DNA of 64,000 nucleotides from Pseudomonas canadensis (lineage in GTDB: Bacteria; Pseudomonadota; Gammaproteobacteria; Pseudomonadales; Pseudomonadaceae): NCBI RefSeq assembly GCF_000503215.1, contig NZ_AYTD01000013.1, positions 1 through 64,000 of the forward strand, written 5' to 3'. Made by a program: the position numbers and the translations under genes. Each line of letters begins with the position of its first letter. The first letter of the stretch is position 1. The notes under the pieces are model-generated. The model had not been told where the DNA came from and did not search any database. It saw only the letters and a list, made by a program, of their open reading frames with translations. Shown one piece after another: positions 8,619-16,443 of the stretch.

Positions 8619-9046
8619 AACAGCACCTTGGCGGCATCGCGCATGAAAATCTCGATGGTCTTGGGCCCCACACCATCGAATTCCCCAAGGCGCTTTTCGA
8701 AGGACGCTCGGCTCTCGCTGGCCCTGCGCATATGCGTAATCTTTCCCGCGTACTCAGCATTCAACTTGGCGCTGAGGTCGAGCAAACGTTGCGCGGTGGT
8801 TTCGTCATAGCGCACGTAATGCGCGCGCCCGAGCATGGCGACCAACTCACGCGATGTGCAGTGCTGCAGCTTGCGCGCCGTGTCGCGGCCCTGCTCTTCA
8901 ACTATCACCTTGTAGGCCTGTGCGGCAATCGGTGCCTGGATGCGCTTGCCCATCAGGAAGCTGGCGATAAACCACTTGAAGAGGCCGTCATCATCGTCGG
9001 GTTTGAGTTCGATGCCCAACTCCAACGCGGTGATAGAACGGGCCAT
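8615..9046 (-). CDS. Small helix-hairpin-helix protein, DNA-glycosylase-like
   Basis: 143 residues, all-helical in appearance. Near the C-terminus is a helix-hairpin-helix (EFDGVGPKTIEIFMRDAA) of the type used by HhH-GPD base-excision glycosylases to grip DNA. After the hairpin the protein ends with IFMRDAAKVLF, and I see no iron-sulfur cysteines or clear catalytic Lys/Asp pair. It may therefore be a DNA-binding relative rather than a working glycosylase. The stop overlaps the TTG of the DUF72 gene. ATG 9046 is used. Confidence 0.6.
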   Translation of the reverse strand: MARSITALELGIELKPDDDDGLFKWFIASFLMGKRIQAPIAAQAYKVIVEEQGRDTARKLQHCTSRELVAMLGRAHYVRYDETTAQRLLDLSAKLNAEYAGKITHMRRASESRASFEKRLGEFDGVGPKTIEIFMRDAAKVLF

Positions 9047-9048
9047 GT

Positions 9049-9261
9049 TTAATGGCCCAGCTTGCGCTCGGCCTTGGCGGCCTGCTCGTTGATGGCATTG
9101 GTCTGGCGCTCGGTGTCCTTGATCGAGGTGGGCGTCAGCACTTTATCGACGGTTTCGGTGTTGGGATTTGGGCGCTCCAGGGTCTGGCCTTTTGTGGCTT
9201 TATCAGTGCCCTGCTGAGCTTCTTCGGAGCTGATGGGTGCTGGGGTCTTATCGGCAGTCAT
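9049..9261 (-). CDS. Small hydrophilic protein, unknown
   Basis: 70 residues, rich in Thr, Glu, Lys and Gln (MTADKTPAPISSEEAQQG), predicted disordered, with no hydrophobic segment. The start at 9261 follows GGAGAATCACC, a good ribosome-binding site. It ends 2 bp before the helix-hairpin-helix gene start and likely shares its transcript. Not recognised. Confidence 0.6.
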   Translation of the reverse strand: MTADKTPAPISSEEAQQGTDKATKGQTLERPNPNTETVDKVLTPTSIKDTERQTNAINEQAAKAERKLGH

Positions 9262-9388
9262 GGTGATTCTCCAATCAATGAATGCCCGCAGAAATATCGG
9301 GCACCTATGCAGCAGAAGCCTTCAGCCTTGGATAGTTCAAGGAAATTGACCGCGCCAACCATCCAAGAAATAAGCGCAAATTAATTTA

Positions 9389-9415
9389 AACCTTTGCCAC
9401 CCGGGCCGGATCAAC
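9389..9415 (+). promoter_or_regulatory. Weak AlgU/RpoE-like promoter candidate for the PfpI gene
   Basis: AACCTT, 16 bp, then TCAAC, about 50 bp before the PfpI start. It resembles the ECF sigma consensus GAACTT-16/17-TCTGA only loosely. Confidence 0.2.
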
Positions 9416-9464
9416 TCTCCCATACCCCATCCATCCTTCCCCCCCCATCAGGAGACACTCGATC

Positions 9465-10025
9465 ATGAGTTCAAACCTTAACGGCAAGAAGATTCTGGTC
9501 ATCACGTCCAACACCGGTATCGAGCGCGATGAACTGCTCAAGCCCCTGGAAGCGCTGCGCGGCTATGGCGCGACAGTGACCCACGGTTCCAGCAAAGGCG
9601 GCACGACCCAGACCTTCGTCGGCGATACCGAGAAAGACAAGACGGTAGAGTCCGATGCGGCGCTGTCCGAGCTATCGGGCAGCGAGTTCGATGCACTGGT
9701 GATCCCCGGCGGCACCGTTAACGCGGATACCTTGCGCCAGGATGCGGCGGCGCTGACGTTAATCAATGAGTTCGTCAAAGCGGGTAAAACCGTGGCGGCA
9801 ATCTGTCACGGGCCATGGGCCTTGATCGATGCAGGTGTGATCAAGGGCAAGACCCTGACCTCCTATAAAAGTGTACGTATCGACTTGGAAAACGCCGGCG
9901 CCGCAGGCTGGGTCGATGCCGAGGTCAAGGAATGCCAGGCCAATGGCTGGACGTTGATCACGTCGCGTACACCGGACGATTTGTCAGCGTTCAGCGAGGC
10001 CATCGCCAAAGCTGTAGCCGGCTGA
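9465..10025 (+). CDS. PfpI/DJ-1 family class I glutamine-amidotransferase-like protein
   Basis: 186 residues. The nucleophile elbow AAICHGPW places Cys114 as the active cysteine, followed by His. The acid-bearing FDALVIPGG strand precedes it. This is the PfpI/YhbO/DJ-1 class, linked in bacteria to general stress and proposed glyoxalase III, deglycase or chaperone roles; which applies here cannot be told. ATG 9465 has GGAG 12 bp upstream. A hairpin terminator follows 17 bp after the stop, so it is probably monocistronic. Confidence 0.88.
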   Translation: MSSNLNGKKILVITSNTGIERDELLKPLEALRGYGATVTHGSSKGGTTQTFVGDTEKDKTVESDAALSELSGSEFDALVIPGGTVNADTLRQDAAALTLINEFVKAGKTVAAICHGPWALIDAGVIKGKTLTSYKSVRIDLENAGAAGWVDAEVKECQANGWTLITSRTPDDLSAFSEAIAKAVAG

Positions 10026-10042
10026 CTCCGAGCAGAACGAAA

Positions 10043-10075
10043 ACAGGCGCCGCAATGGCGCCTGTTGTCTATTTA
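10043..10075 (+). terminator. Rho-independent terminator after the PfpI gene
   Basis: Perfect 9-bp stem ACAGGCGCC/GGCGCCTGT around GCAAT, then TGTCTATTT. It sits between convergent genes and could work for both. Confidence 0.7.
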
Positions 10076-10083
10076 GGCCTGAC

Positions 10084-10290
10084 TCAACTTTTACGCTGCT
10101 CGGGCATCTCGCGTTTGGGCCCGAACATCGCCCAGGCGATAAGCCCAAACAACGGCACAAAAATCAGAATGACCAGCCACAATCCTTTCGACTCCCAGCC
10201 CCCCGTGCTGCGCAGTACGATATTGATGGCCCATAGTTCCAAGAGCAGCAGAATCACCGCCAACCCGATCCAGATGTATTGAATTTCCAT
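10084..10290 (-). CDS. Small PLDc_N-type membrane protein
   Basis: 68 residues with two transmembrane helices: IWIGLAVILLLLELWAINIV, then GLWLVILIFVPLFGLIAW. A cytoplasmic tail FGPKREMPEQRKS follows. This is the architecture of the PLDc_N/phospholipase D N-terminal-like domain found alone in many small stress-associated membrane proteins. AGGAGGT precedes the start at 10290. The molecular role is unknown. Confidence 0.75.
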   Translation of the reverse strand: MEIQYIWIGLAVILLLLELWAINIVLRSTGGWESKGLWLVILIFVPLFGLIAWAMFGPKREMPEQRKS

Positions 10291-10360
10291 GCTTCACCTC
10301 CTAGGTCGTATGCATTAGGTCAAGCGATGGCTGCGAGGGTTCATTAAAATTTGCGTCAAC

Positions 10361-10389
10361 TGACACGGGTTGTGGAATGCAACGTGTCA
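10361..10389. other. Imperfect hairpin in the gap before the hemerythrin gene
   Basis: TGACAC and GTGTCA arms, with an inner GTTG/CAAC pairing and a two-base bulge, in the 267-bp gap 10291-10557. The rest of the gap shows no gene. Role unknown: operator, RNA element or chance. Confidence 0.3.
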
Positions 10390-10557
10390 CAGGCAACACC
10401 ATGCAACCTGCACGACACGCTCCACCTTCAGCTTATCGTAGGCCATTGAATTACTTGATGAATTCAAAATAGCTCAAGTTGGTACAACTGATGCACCTGA
10501 GTACGGGACGAGGCATGCATTTCGACATGCCCTGAATATTTCCGTGAGGTGTCACCC

Positions 10558-11034
10558 ATGAATGCCATTGACCTGCTCAAAGCCGACCATGAACGCGTGA
10601 AGGCCCTGTTGACCCAATTGAGTGAATCCACCGAACGCGGGGTTAAAAAACGCACTGAGCTGTTGGCCAAGCTGGAAGCGGAAATAAGCCTGCACACCAA
10701 GCTCGAAGAGGAAATTCTTTACCCGGCGTTCAGGAAGGCCGGTGGCAAGGAGCAGGACATCATGTATCACGAAGCCAAAGAGGAGCACCGCACTGTCGAT
10801 TCCTTGGTACTGCCGGATCTGAAGCAGACCGAACCTTCGACTACGGAGTTTTCCGGTCGCGTAAAAGTGGTCAAGGAGCTGCTGGAACACCACATCGAGG
10901 AAGAAGAAACCGAGATGTTCCCGCAGGCGAAAAAACTGCTGGGCAAAGCGTTGCTTGAAGAGTTGGGCGCTGAAATGGAAGCGATGAAAGCGGCGCATAA
11001 AAAATTGCAGTCGACCAAGCCAATGGCGGCCTGA
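10558..11034 (+). CDS. Hemerythrin/HHE cation-binding domain protein
   Basis: 158 residues, four-helix bundle type. The HHE iron ligands are in DLLKADHERV, LHTKLEEEILYPAF, MYHEAKEEHRTVD and ELLEHHIEEEETEMFPQAK. The protein is highly charged and cytoplasmic. Stand-alone HHE proteins bind a di-iron site and are connected with oxygen or NO sensing and stress. ATG 10558 has GTGAGG about 9 bp upstream and is preferred over the in-frame GTG at 10549. Confidence 0.88.
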   Translation: MNAIDLLKADHERVKALLTQLSESTERGVKKRTELLAKLEAEISLHTKLEEEILYPAFRKAGGKEQDIMYHEAKEEHRTVDSLVLPDLKQTEPSTTEFSGRVKVVKELLEHHIEEEETEMFPQAKKLLGKALLEELGAEMEAMKAAHKKLQSTKPMAA

Positions 11035-11048
11035 TCGAGGCATGACCC

Positions 11049-11077
11049 GAGCCTGGAGGAAACTCAGGCTCTTGATG
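11049..11077 (+). terminator. Hairpin after the hemerythrin gene
   Basis: GAGCCTG and CAGGCTC 7-bp perfect arms around a 9-base loop, 14 bp after the stop. Only a weak T-tract (TTGATG) follows, so termination strength is doubtful. Confidence 0.4.
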
Positions 11078-11099
11078 CATCACGATAGGGGATTGCATC

Positions 11100-11381
11100 A
11101 TGAAGACCAGATTGCCCCAAAGGATTTTACTTATAGTCGGCCTGTCAGCTCTGCTCGCCGGCCCCGCCTACGCCGCATTTGGCGATAACCCCGAACCAGC
11201 TGCTAGCGCGTTGAGTGGCGACAGCGCTGCCGGTTCAGCACTGCCGCCGGGAACCTACCCCAGCAGCCCCTCCGACAGCGACAAGAAAACCAAAGAAACT
11301 GCAAAGCAGCCGAGCAAGCCGGCTAAACCTGCCGACCGCCAGCAAAAAGAAACTCAGCAAAAAACCCGCTCAGGCAGTTGA
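11100..11381 (+). CDS. Small exported hydrophilic protein, unknown
   Basis: 93 residues. A clear Sec signal peptide (ILLIVGLSALLAGPAYA, cleavage after AYA) is followed by a low-complexity tail rich in Ser, Pro, Lys and Gln. AGGGGAT precedes ATG 11100. The mature part has no cysteine and no recognisable domain. The last 12 bp overlap the extended 3' end of the convergent interrupted gene. Confidence 0.65.
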   Translation: MKTRLPQRILLIVGLSALLAGPAYAAFGDNPEPAASALSGDSAAGSALPPGTYPSSPSDSDKKTKETAKQPSKPAKPADRQQKETQQKTRSGS

Positions 11382-12053
11382 CGGCTCATTCGTTCCCGGC
11401 GGCGCGGGCGCCAGCCCCCAGTCGCCGTGTTCATACCCGTCATCAGCGAGCATTTCCGCCGGGTGCAGGGTGCGCGCAGGCCAGGTCGGCCACGCCGTAA
11501 CAGCCTCTCAAGGCACCGACAACCACCCACTGAAACTGTCCGGCGCCTTTAACGGGCACCAGGCGAAATCCCCGGGCGGCGGCGGCAACGCCTGCTGTTC
11601 GTCCCCTGCAGACCGGGCGTCTTTCCAATCTACAACCCGTGACGACTGCCAGGCCAGGGCCACACCCTGGGCCTGACTTTCATCCGTATTGACCCAACGC
11701 GCCGCAGCCGCCGCCATGAACGCCTCGATCGGCTCGTCGTCGATCTGCGACCGATACGGCGATCCCAGCAGCCAACGGCAGACATTCAGGTGATAGGTCC
11801 AATCCAGCGGCGGCCGGTTGCGATAGGCCCAGGTCATGAAGCTGCGAAACAGGTTCAATCCTTCAGGCGGATCCAGCTTGAGCAGCGCCGGGCAGATATC
11901 GAACAGGGTGTGCCAATACGGCAACAACCGCGCATCCAGGTGCACGAAGCTGCGGGAATTACTCGGGTATTCAGGCGGCGCCGGTTCCGCGTGCAGGCGG
12001 CGGGACGCCTTGCTGACCAGGCGGCTGGCGCCTGCGGGCAACAGGTGGTTCAT
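11370..12053 (-). pseudogene. Unknown-function gene interrupted by an in-frame TGA
   Basis: From ATG 12053 the frame runs 181 codons to a TGA at 11508-11510. The same frame then stays open for about 45 more codons to a second TGA at 11370-11372. The downstream part reads like natural protein (TAWPTWPARTLHPAEMLADD, YEHGDWGLAPAPPGTNEPST), so the full gene would be about 227 residues with one internal stop. A CGA-to-TGA change would explain it. No frameshift is needed. The product is unrecognised; visible features are aromatic-rich blocks (LLPYWHTLFDICPALL, PLDWTYHLNVCRWLL). The unbroken part is 11508-12053. A sequencing error or recoding cannot be excluded. Confidence 0.55.
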
Positions 12054-12115
12054 GAAACGCACTCACAGTCATGACGATGGAATGCCGCCCGATCACGGGA
12101 GGCCCAAGGCATACG

Positions 12116-12499
12116 TCAGAAAGTGGGGGAAGCGCGAGGGTTGGCCGAAGGCCAGGCATAACGCGGTGGCGCCTTGTTGCGCCGTTGGTGAGCGGGTCGA
12201 GGGGCTTGCCGCAGGCCCAACAGCCAGGCGAGACCCACCAGAAACACCAGCGCAACCGTCAAGGCGTTGCAGACCGGGCAAGCAAAGTAGTTCGAGATGT
12301 TGCCGGAAGACGGGCTGCCCAACCCTTTGTCGGAAAGTGGTGCCGGCTTGCCGTCCACCGAACAGAACGCCCCGCCGATGCCATTCAGTTCCTGGCCCAT
12401 CATCTGCCCATGCCCCAAACCGCAGACGAACAGGTTCATCAGCACGCAGAAGTACAGGGCCCAGGCAATCAGGGAACGGTCGGGGTGGCTCAATTTCAT
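12116..12499 (-). CDS. DUF2946 membrane-associated protein (copper context)
   Basis: 127 residues. A first hydrophobic helix (SLIAWALYFCVLMNLFVCGL) is followed by an export-side loop rich in Met, Cys and His (GHGQMMGQ, FACPVC). A second helix (TVALVFLVGLAWLLGL) and a basic proline-rich tail complete it. This is the DUF2946 pattern, usually beside copper genes. The long frame is open upstream, but ATG 12499 gives the family start. It is divergent from the SCO/PCuAC pair, consistent with a shared copper-handling role. Biochemical function not established. Confidence 0.75.
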   Translation of the reverse strand: MKLSHPDRSLIAWALYFCVLMNLFVCGLGHGQMMGQELNGIGGAFCSVDGKPAPLSDKGLGSPSSGNISNYFACPVCNALTVALVFLVGLAWLLGLRQAPRPAHQRRNKAPPRYAWPSANPRASPTF

Positions 12500-12662
12500 G
12501 GCGGCGACTCTACCACCAGAGCCGCCAAAGGATGAAGTGTCGCAGGCCCCTGTGGCAGAACGTCGCAGATTACGTGCACTTCCCAGGGTTGGTAGACTGG
12601 GCGCCCTCAAAGCCTGACGTATTGATCCAGAGCAATGCAGGCGTTTCACAGGATGCACGTTG

Positions 12663-13271
12663 ATGAGTACCTTATTCACCCGCCGCAAAGTGCTGACCGG
12701 AATGGGCCTGCTGGGCCTGGGCAGCCTGCTGGGCGGCTGTGACTACAGCCCCAAGCTGAACTTCAAGTACGGCAAGGACCTGAGCGACAAGATCATGGGC
12801 CGTACCTTCAAGCTCAAGAACACCGACGGCGAAACCGTCACCTTGAGTTCGTTCCGTGGCCTGATGCCGGTGGTGTTCTTCGGTTTCACCCAATGCCCGG
12901 CGGTGTGCCCGACCACCCTGGCGCGCGCCGCGCAGGCCAAGAAGCTGATGGGCCGCGACGGCGAAATCATGCAGGTGGTGTTCATCACCCTAGACCCGGA
13001 ACGCGACACCCCCGAGATTCTCGACAAGTACGTCAAAGCCTTCGATCCGAGCTTCGAGGCGCTGTACGGCACCCCGGAAGAAATCGCCGTGGCCGCCAAG
13101 GAATTCGGGATCTTTTATGAAAAGATCCCCGCCGGCGACACCTACACACTGTCCCACACCGCCACCAGCTTCGTGTTCGACACCCGTGGCAACCTGCGCC
13201 TGGGCCTGCAGGCATCCCTTACCGCTAAAGAGTGCGCAGAAGACCTGCTCACCGTCATGGAGGTCTGCTAA
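12663..13271 (+). CDS. SCO family copper-binding lipoprotein
   Basis: 202 residues. It has a lipoprotein signal with lipobox LLGGC (Cys26). The SCO thioredoxin-fold core carries TQCPAVCPTTL with the CxxxC copper ligands Cys78 and Cys82, and the third ligand His165 in TLSHTATS. SCO proteins deliver copper to, or reduce, the CuA site of cytochrome c oxidase in the periplasm. The start is ATG 12663. The next gene, PCuAC, overlaps by 1 bp (TAATG), the usual SCO-PCuAC partnership. Confidence 0.9.
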   Translation: MSTLFTRRKVLTGMGLLGLGSLLGGCDYSPKLNFKYGKDLSDKIMGRTFKLKNTDGETVTLSSFRGLMPVVFFGFTQCPAVCPTTLARAAQAKKLMGRDGEIMQVVFITLDPERDTPEILDKYVKAFDPSFEALYGTPEEIAVAAKEFGIFYEKIPAGDTYTLSHTATSFVFDTRGNLRLGLQASLTAKECAEDLLTVMEVC

Positions 13272-13738
13272 TGACTGCCGTTCAACACCTCAAACGCACC
13301 CTCATCGGCCTGACCCTGCTGGGCCTTGCCGCCCACGCCAGCGCCCAGGTGGAAGTAACCGACGCCTGGGTACGCGCCACCGTGCCGGGCCAGCCGTCCA
13401 GCGGCGCGTTCATGACCGTCACCGCCGACAGCGACAGCCAACTGTTGAGCGTGGCCTCGCCGGTGGCCAAGGACGTGCAGATCCATGAAATGAGCATGAA
13501 GGACGACGTGATGCGCATGGGCCCGGTGAATTCGGTAGCCCTGCCCGCCGGCAAGGCCGTGTCCCTCGACCCTAACGGCTACCACGTGATGCTGATGGGC
13601 CTGACCGGCCAGATCAAGGAAGGCGACCAGGTGCCGCTGACCCTGACAGTGCAGAACGCCAAGGGCGAGCAGCAGGCGATTGAAGTGAAGGCACCGGCCC
13701 GTGGCGTGGACGGGATGGATCACAGCAAGATGCATTGA
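13271..13738 (+). CDS. PCuAC periplasmic copper chaperone
   Basis: 155 residues with a signal peptide (LIGLTLLGLAAHASAQ). The complete PCu(A)C metal motif H-x10-M-x21-H-x-M is seen as His72, Met83, His105 and Met107. The protein binds Cu(I) and passes it to CuA oxidase subunits, often with SCO. It overlaps the SCO stop by 1 bp, so the genes are cotranscribed and probably coupled. The tail GMDHSKMH adds further His/Met. Confidence 0.92.
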   Translation: MTAVQHLKRTLIGLTLLGLAAHASAQVEVTDAWVRATVPGQPSSGAFMTVTADSDSQLLSVASPVAKDVQIHEMSMKDDVMRMGPVNSVALPAGKAVSLDPNGYHVMLMGLTGQIKEGDQVPLTLTVQNAKGEQQAIEVKAPARGVDGMDHSKMH

Positions 13739-13780
13739 TGGGGACTGTGGCTGACGGGTTCGGAAGGTTTGTCAGTTCTG

Positions 13781-13933
13781 TTGTGGTGAGCGAGCTTACT
13801 GTGGTGAGCGGGCTTGCCCCGCGCTGGGGCGCGAAGCGGCCCCAACCAAGAGCACTCAATTCCCTCTGACAGAACGCAGTGGATGGTTTTAGGGCTGCTT
13901 CGCAGCCCAGCGCGGGGCAAGCCCGCTCACCAC
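13781..13933. repeat. REP-like repeat, family A copy 2 (inverted pair plus a partial)
   Basis: GTGGTGAGCGGGCTTGCCCC begins at 13801, and its reverse complement ends at 13933. The first 28 bases of each arm are identical. A truncated third copy (GTGGTGAGCGAGCTTACT) lies just before, from 13783. The inner part has its own GGGGC-GCGAAG-CGGCCCC-type hairpins. It fills the gap between convergent PCuAC and LysR genes. Confidence 0.85.
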
Positions 13934-13947
13934 ACCAAACGAGCGTT

Positions 13948-14883
13948 TTATCGGCTTGGCGCGGGCGTCGGGTGGGGTGTATCGCTACGGATCAGGCCAC
14001 CTGCCCTTGGCTGCGTCATCAGGTGAAAACTCTCGCTGAGCAACTCGACCGTGGCGCGAATGCTGTCGGTCTGACGCGGTACCGCGAACAACCCATAATT
14101 GACGCTTAACGCCGGGCTGCCGTTGGGCCCCAGTGCGATCACGCGCATGGTGTCCGGGCGGATATTTTCGGCAGGCAACAACGCGACGCCCAAGCCGCTT
14201 TCCACGGCAGCCATGATCACGCCGATATTCGGGCTGGTGACGGTGACACGGAAATCGCGGCCGGCAGTCAATAACGCGTCGAACATCAGGCGCCGCCACG
14301 CGCAAGGTTCGGCGTACACGATGACATCCAACGCCAACGCCGGGTCGATCTCGTCATCGATCCCGCACACCCAATACAACGGCATATTCCAGGTATGCAC
14401 GGGGTCGGCGGCAAATACCGAGCTCACGCCAATGGCAACGTCGAGCAAACCATCGTGCCAGCGTTCAGCAAGTGCATCGCCGTGGTCCACGGTGATGTCC
14501 ATGTGCACGTGGGGGCTGGCACGGCGTAAGCGGCCCAGGGCGGCTGGCAATGCTGAGACGGCGACGTCTTCCGACAGGCCGACGCGCACCGTGCCCATTA
14601 CCGTACGCTCCTTCAAGCGTGTCGCCACTGTTTCGCCCAACGCCAGGATGCGTGTGGCATAGCTGAGCAACAGTTCGCCCTCAGTGGTCGGCACCACGCC
14701 ACGCCCGGTGCGACGCAACAGGCGTTGCCCGAGCAATTCTTCCAGCCGGCGAATCTGCGCGCTCAGCGCCGATTGCGCCCTGCCCGCCTGGTGCGCGGCG
14801 CCACTGAGGCTGCCGTGATGACACACCGCAACAAAGGTGCGCAGCAAATAAGGTTCGAACGCGTCGGATATCATGTTTGGCAT
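13948..14883 (-). CDS. LysR family transcriptional regulator
   Basis: 311 residues. The winged helix-turn-helix occupies residues about 9-65 (LRTFVAVCHHGSLSGAAHQA, SALSAQIRRLEELLGQ, then RTGRGVVPTTEGE). The periplasmic-binding-like effector domain follows. It is divergent from the MDR oxidoreductase with an 87-bp gap that includes an ATAC-5-GTAT element, so that gene is its likely target. The effector is unknown. Confidence 0.88.
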   Translation of the reverse strand: MPNMISDAFEPYLLRTFVAVCHHGSLSGAAHQAGRAQSALSAQIRRLEELLGQRLLRRTGRGVVPTTEGELLLSYATRILALGETVATRLKERTVMGTVRVGLSEDVAVSALPAALGRLRRASPHVHMDITVDHGDALAERWHDGLLDVAIGVSSVFAADPVHTWNMPLYWVCGIDDEIDPALALDVIVYAEPCAWRRLMFDALLTAGRDFRVTVTSPNIGVIMAAVESGLGVALLPAENIRPDTMRVIALGPNGSPALSVNYGLFAVPRQTDSIRATVELLSESFHLMTQPRAGGLIRSDTPHPTPAPSR

Positions 14884-14915
14884 AACTCTGAATCAACCGC
14901 TATCAGCCTACCTTG

Positions 14916-14928
14916 ATACCCATCGTAT
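14916..14928. promoter_or_regulatory. LysR-box-like dyad
   Basis: ATAC-CCATC-GTAT between a LysR gene and its divergent neighbour. It has short arms and fits the T-N11-A style only loosely. Confidence 0.3.
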
Positions 14929-14970
14929 GACTACGCTGCTCAGCCTGTTCAATCAGTGAGTAGAAACATC

Positions 14971-16002
14971 ATGGATAACCCCCAGAACCCGCGCGTCGTA
15001 TTGGCCGCTCGCCCCGAAGGTCGCCCGAAAACCAGCGATTTCCGCCTTGAGTACGCACCGATCCCCGAGCCGAACGATGGACAGGTGCTGCTGGAAAACC
15101 TTTACCTGTCTCTCGACCCTTACATGCGCTGGCGCATGAGTGCAGCCAAATCGTATGCCGAGCCGGTGGGCATCGGTGAGGTGATGGTCGGCGGCACCGT
15201 GGCGCGTATCAAGCACTCACGTCACGTCGATTGGCACGCAGGCGATATCGTATTGGCCTACGCCGGCTGGCAGCGCTTCGCGTTGTCTGACGGACAAGAC
15301 CTGCGCCGCCTGGACCCAAGCGTCGCACCGCTGACCACCGCCCTCGGCGTGCTGGGCATGCCGGGCTTCACGGCCTACGCCGGCCTGCTCAATATCGGCA
15401 GACCCAAACCCGGCGACACCGTAGTCGTCGCAGCCGCCAGCGGTGCAGTCGGTTCAGTGGTCGGCCAGATCGCCCGCCTGCACGGTGCTCGTGCCGTGGG
15501 CATTGCCGGGGGAGCGGATAAGTGCGCATTCGTGAAAGACGAACTCGGCTTTGATGCGGTCATTGACCATCACGCAGCGGACTTTGCCGAACAGCTGGCC
15601 ATGGCGTGCCCCCAGGGTATCGACGTGTACTTTGAGAACGTCGCCGGACCTGTCTGGGATGCCGTGCGACCGCTGCTCAATGATTTTGCGCGTATACCCG
15701 TGTGCGGGCTGATCGCTCATTACAACGATGACGCCCTTCAAGAAGCAACGATGGACCGATTGCCTGCAACGATGCATGACATTCTCGCCAAGAGCCTGAC
15801 CGTGCGTGGGTTTATCCAGACCGAGTTTGTCGATCAGCAGCAGGACAAATTCCTGCACGACGCCGCGCAGTGGATCGCCGAAGGCAAACTCAAATGGCGC
15901 GAGGACATTGTCGACGGACTGGCGCGGGCACCCGAAGCGTTCATCGGGCTGCTGGAAGGTCGCAATTTCGGCAAGTTGATCGTGCGCCTCAATCCACAAT
16001 AA
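14971..16002 (+). CDS. NADP-dependent MDR oxidoreductase (leukotriene B4 dehydrogenase/CurA type)
   Basis: 343 residues of the zinc-free medium-chain reductase class. The N-terminus is NPRVVLAARPEGRPKTSDF, with LSLDPYMRWRM near residue 50 and the nucleotide-binding VVVAAASGAVGSVVGQIA near 150. LFVN-type text (YFENVAGPVWDAV) and RGFIQ follow. Members reduce conjugated enones or aldehydes with NADPH. ATG 14971 is preferred over the in-frame GTG 14956. The last 14 bp overlap the convergent cupin gene. Substrate unknown. Confidence 0.87.
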   Translation: MDNPQNPRVVLAARPEGRPKTSDFRLEYAPIPEPNDGQVLLENLYLSLDPYMRWRMSAAKSYAEPVGIGEVMVGGTVARIKHSRHVDWHAGDIVLAYAGWQRFALSDGQDLRRLDPSVAPLTTALGVLGMPGFTAYAGLLNIGRPKPGDTVVVAAASGAVGSVVGQIARLHGARAVGIAGGADKCAFVKDELGFDAVIDHHAADFAEQLAMACPQGIDVYFENVAGPVWDAVRPLLNDFARIPVCGLIAHYNDDALQEATMDRLPATMHDILAKSLTVRGFIQTEFVDQQQDKFLHDAAQWIAEGKLKWREDIVDGLARAPEAFIGLLEGRNFGKLIVRLNPQ

Positions 16003-16318
16003 ACAGCTTCGCCCCACTAGTCGTCGATGAGCGATGGCCTTCCATGTCATTGCCCACCTGGTAACTCATTCCGGCCGTCAGGGTGAACTGACGGCCGTCT
16101 TCCAATTTGGTGTGCAACTCGCCTTCAAGGCACAACAGAATGTGCCCTCTCCAGCACCAGTGATCCGCAAGGTAGCCGGGGGTATATTCGACCATGCGCA
16201 CGCGGGTTGTGCCGAAGTGGCAGGTGCGCCATAACGCATTGCCGGTAATGCCTGGGTGAATGGCAGGTTCGACAGTAGACCAGTCGGTGGTGCCAAAAGG
16301 GACGGCAGTGAGTTCCAT
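15989..16318 (-). CDS. DHCW-motif cupin fold protein
   Basis: 109 residues, a single cupin barrel. The metal-binding region is ADHWCWRGHILLCLEGELHT, with the distinctive DHxC/W motif that names this small family, and later AGMSYQVGNDMEGHRS. No enzymatic role is known to me. It is convergent with the MDR reductase, with a 14-bp overlap. Confidence 0.75.
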   Translation of the reverse strand: MELTAVPFGTTDWSTVEPAIHPGITGNALWRTCHFGTTRVRMVEYTPGYLADHWCWRGHILLCLEGELHTKLEDGRQFTLTAGMSYQVGNDMEGHRSSTTSGAKLFIVD

Positions 16319-16443
16319 GGTGGGCTCGATGGTTATTTAGCGAGGCTTGAGGCTAATCATCTGGAGCAACGGGCGATAGGCACAGATCAAACGCTTTTCT
16401 GGGATACAGGTATCCTGCTCGCACCGCTCCCCTGGATTCGCTT

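Noticed and set aside
11443..11628. 61-codon minus-strand frame over the 3' part of the interrupted gene
   Set aside because: I first considered a frameshift into this frame, but the original frame itself reads better past the TGA (HPAEMLADD region), so a nonsense change explains the data without it.
13814..14026. 70-codon frame between PCuAC and LysR
   Set aside because: Lies within the inverted repeat pair and continues into the antisense of the LysR gene; no ribosome-binding site.
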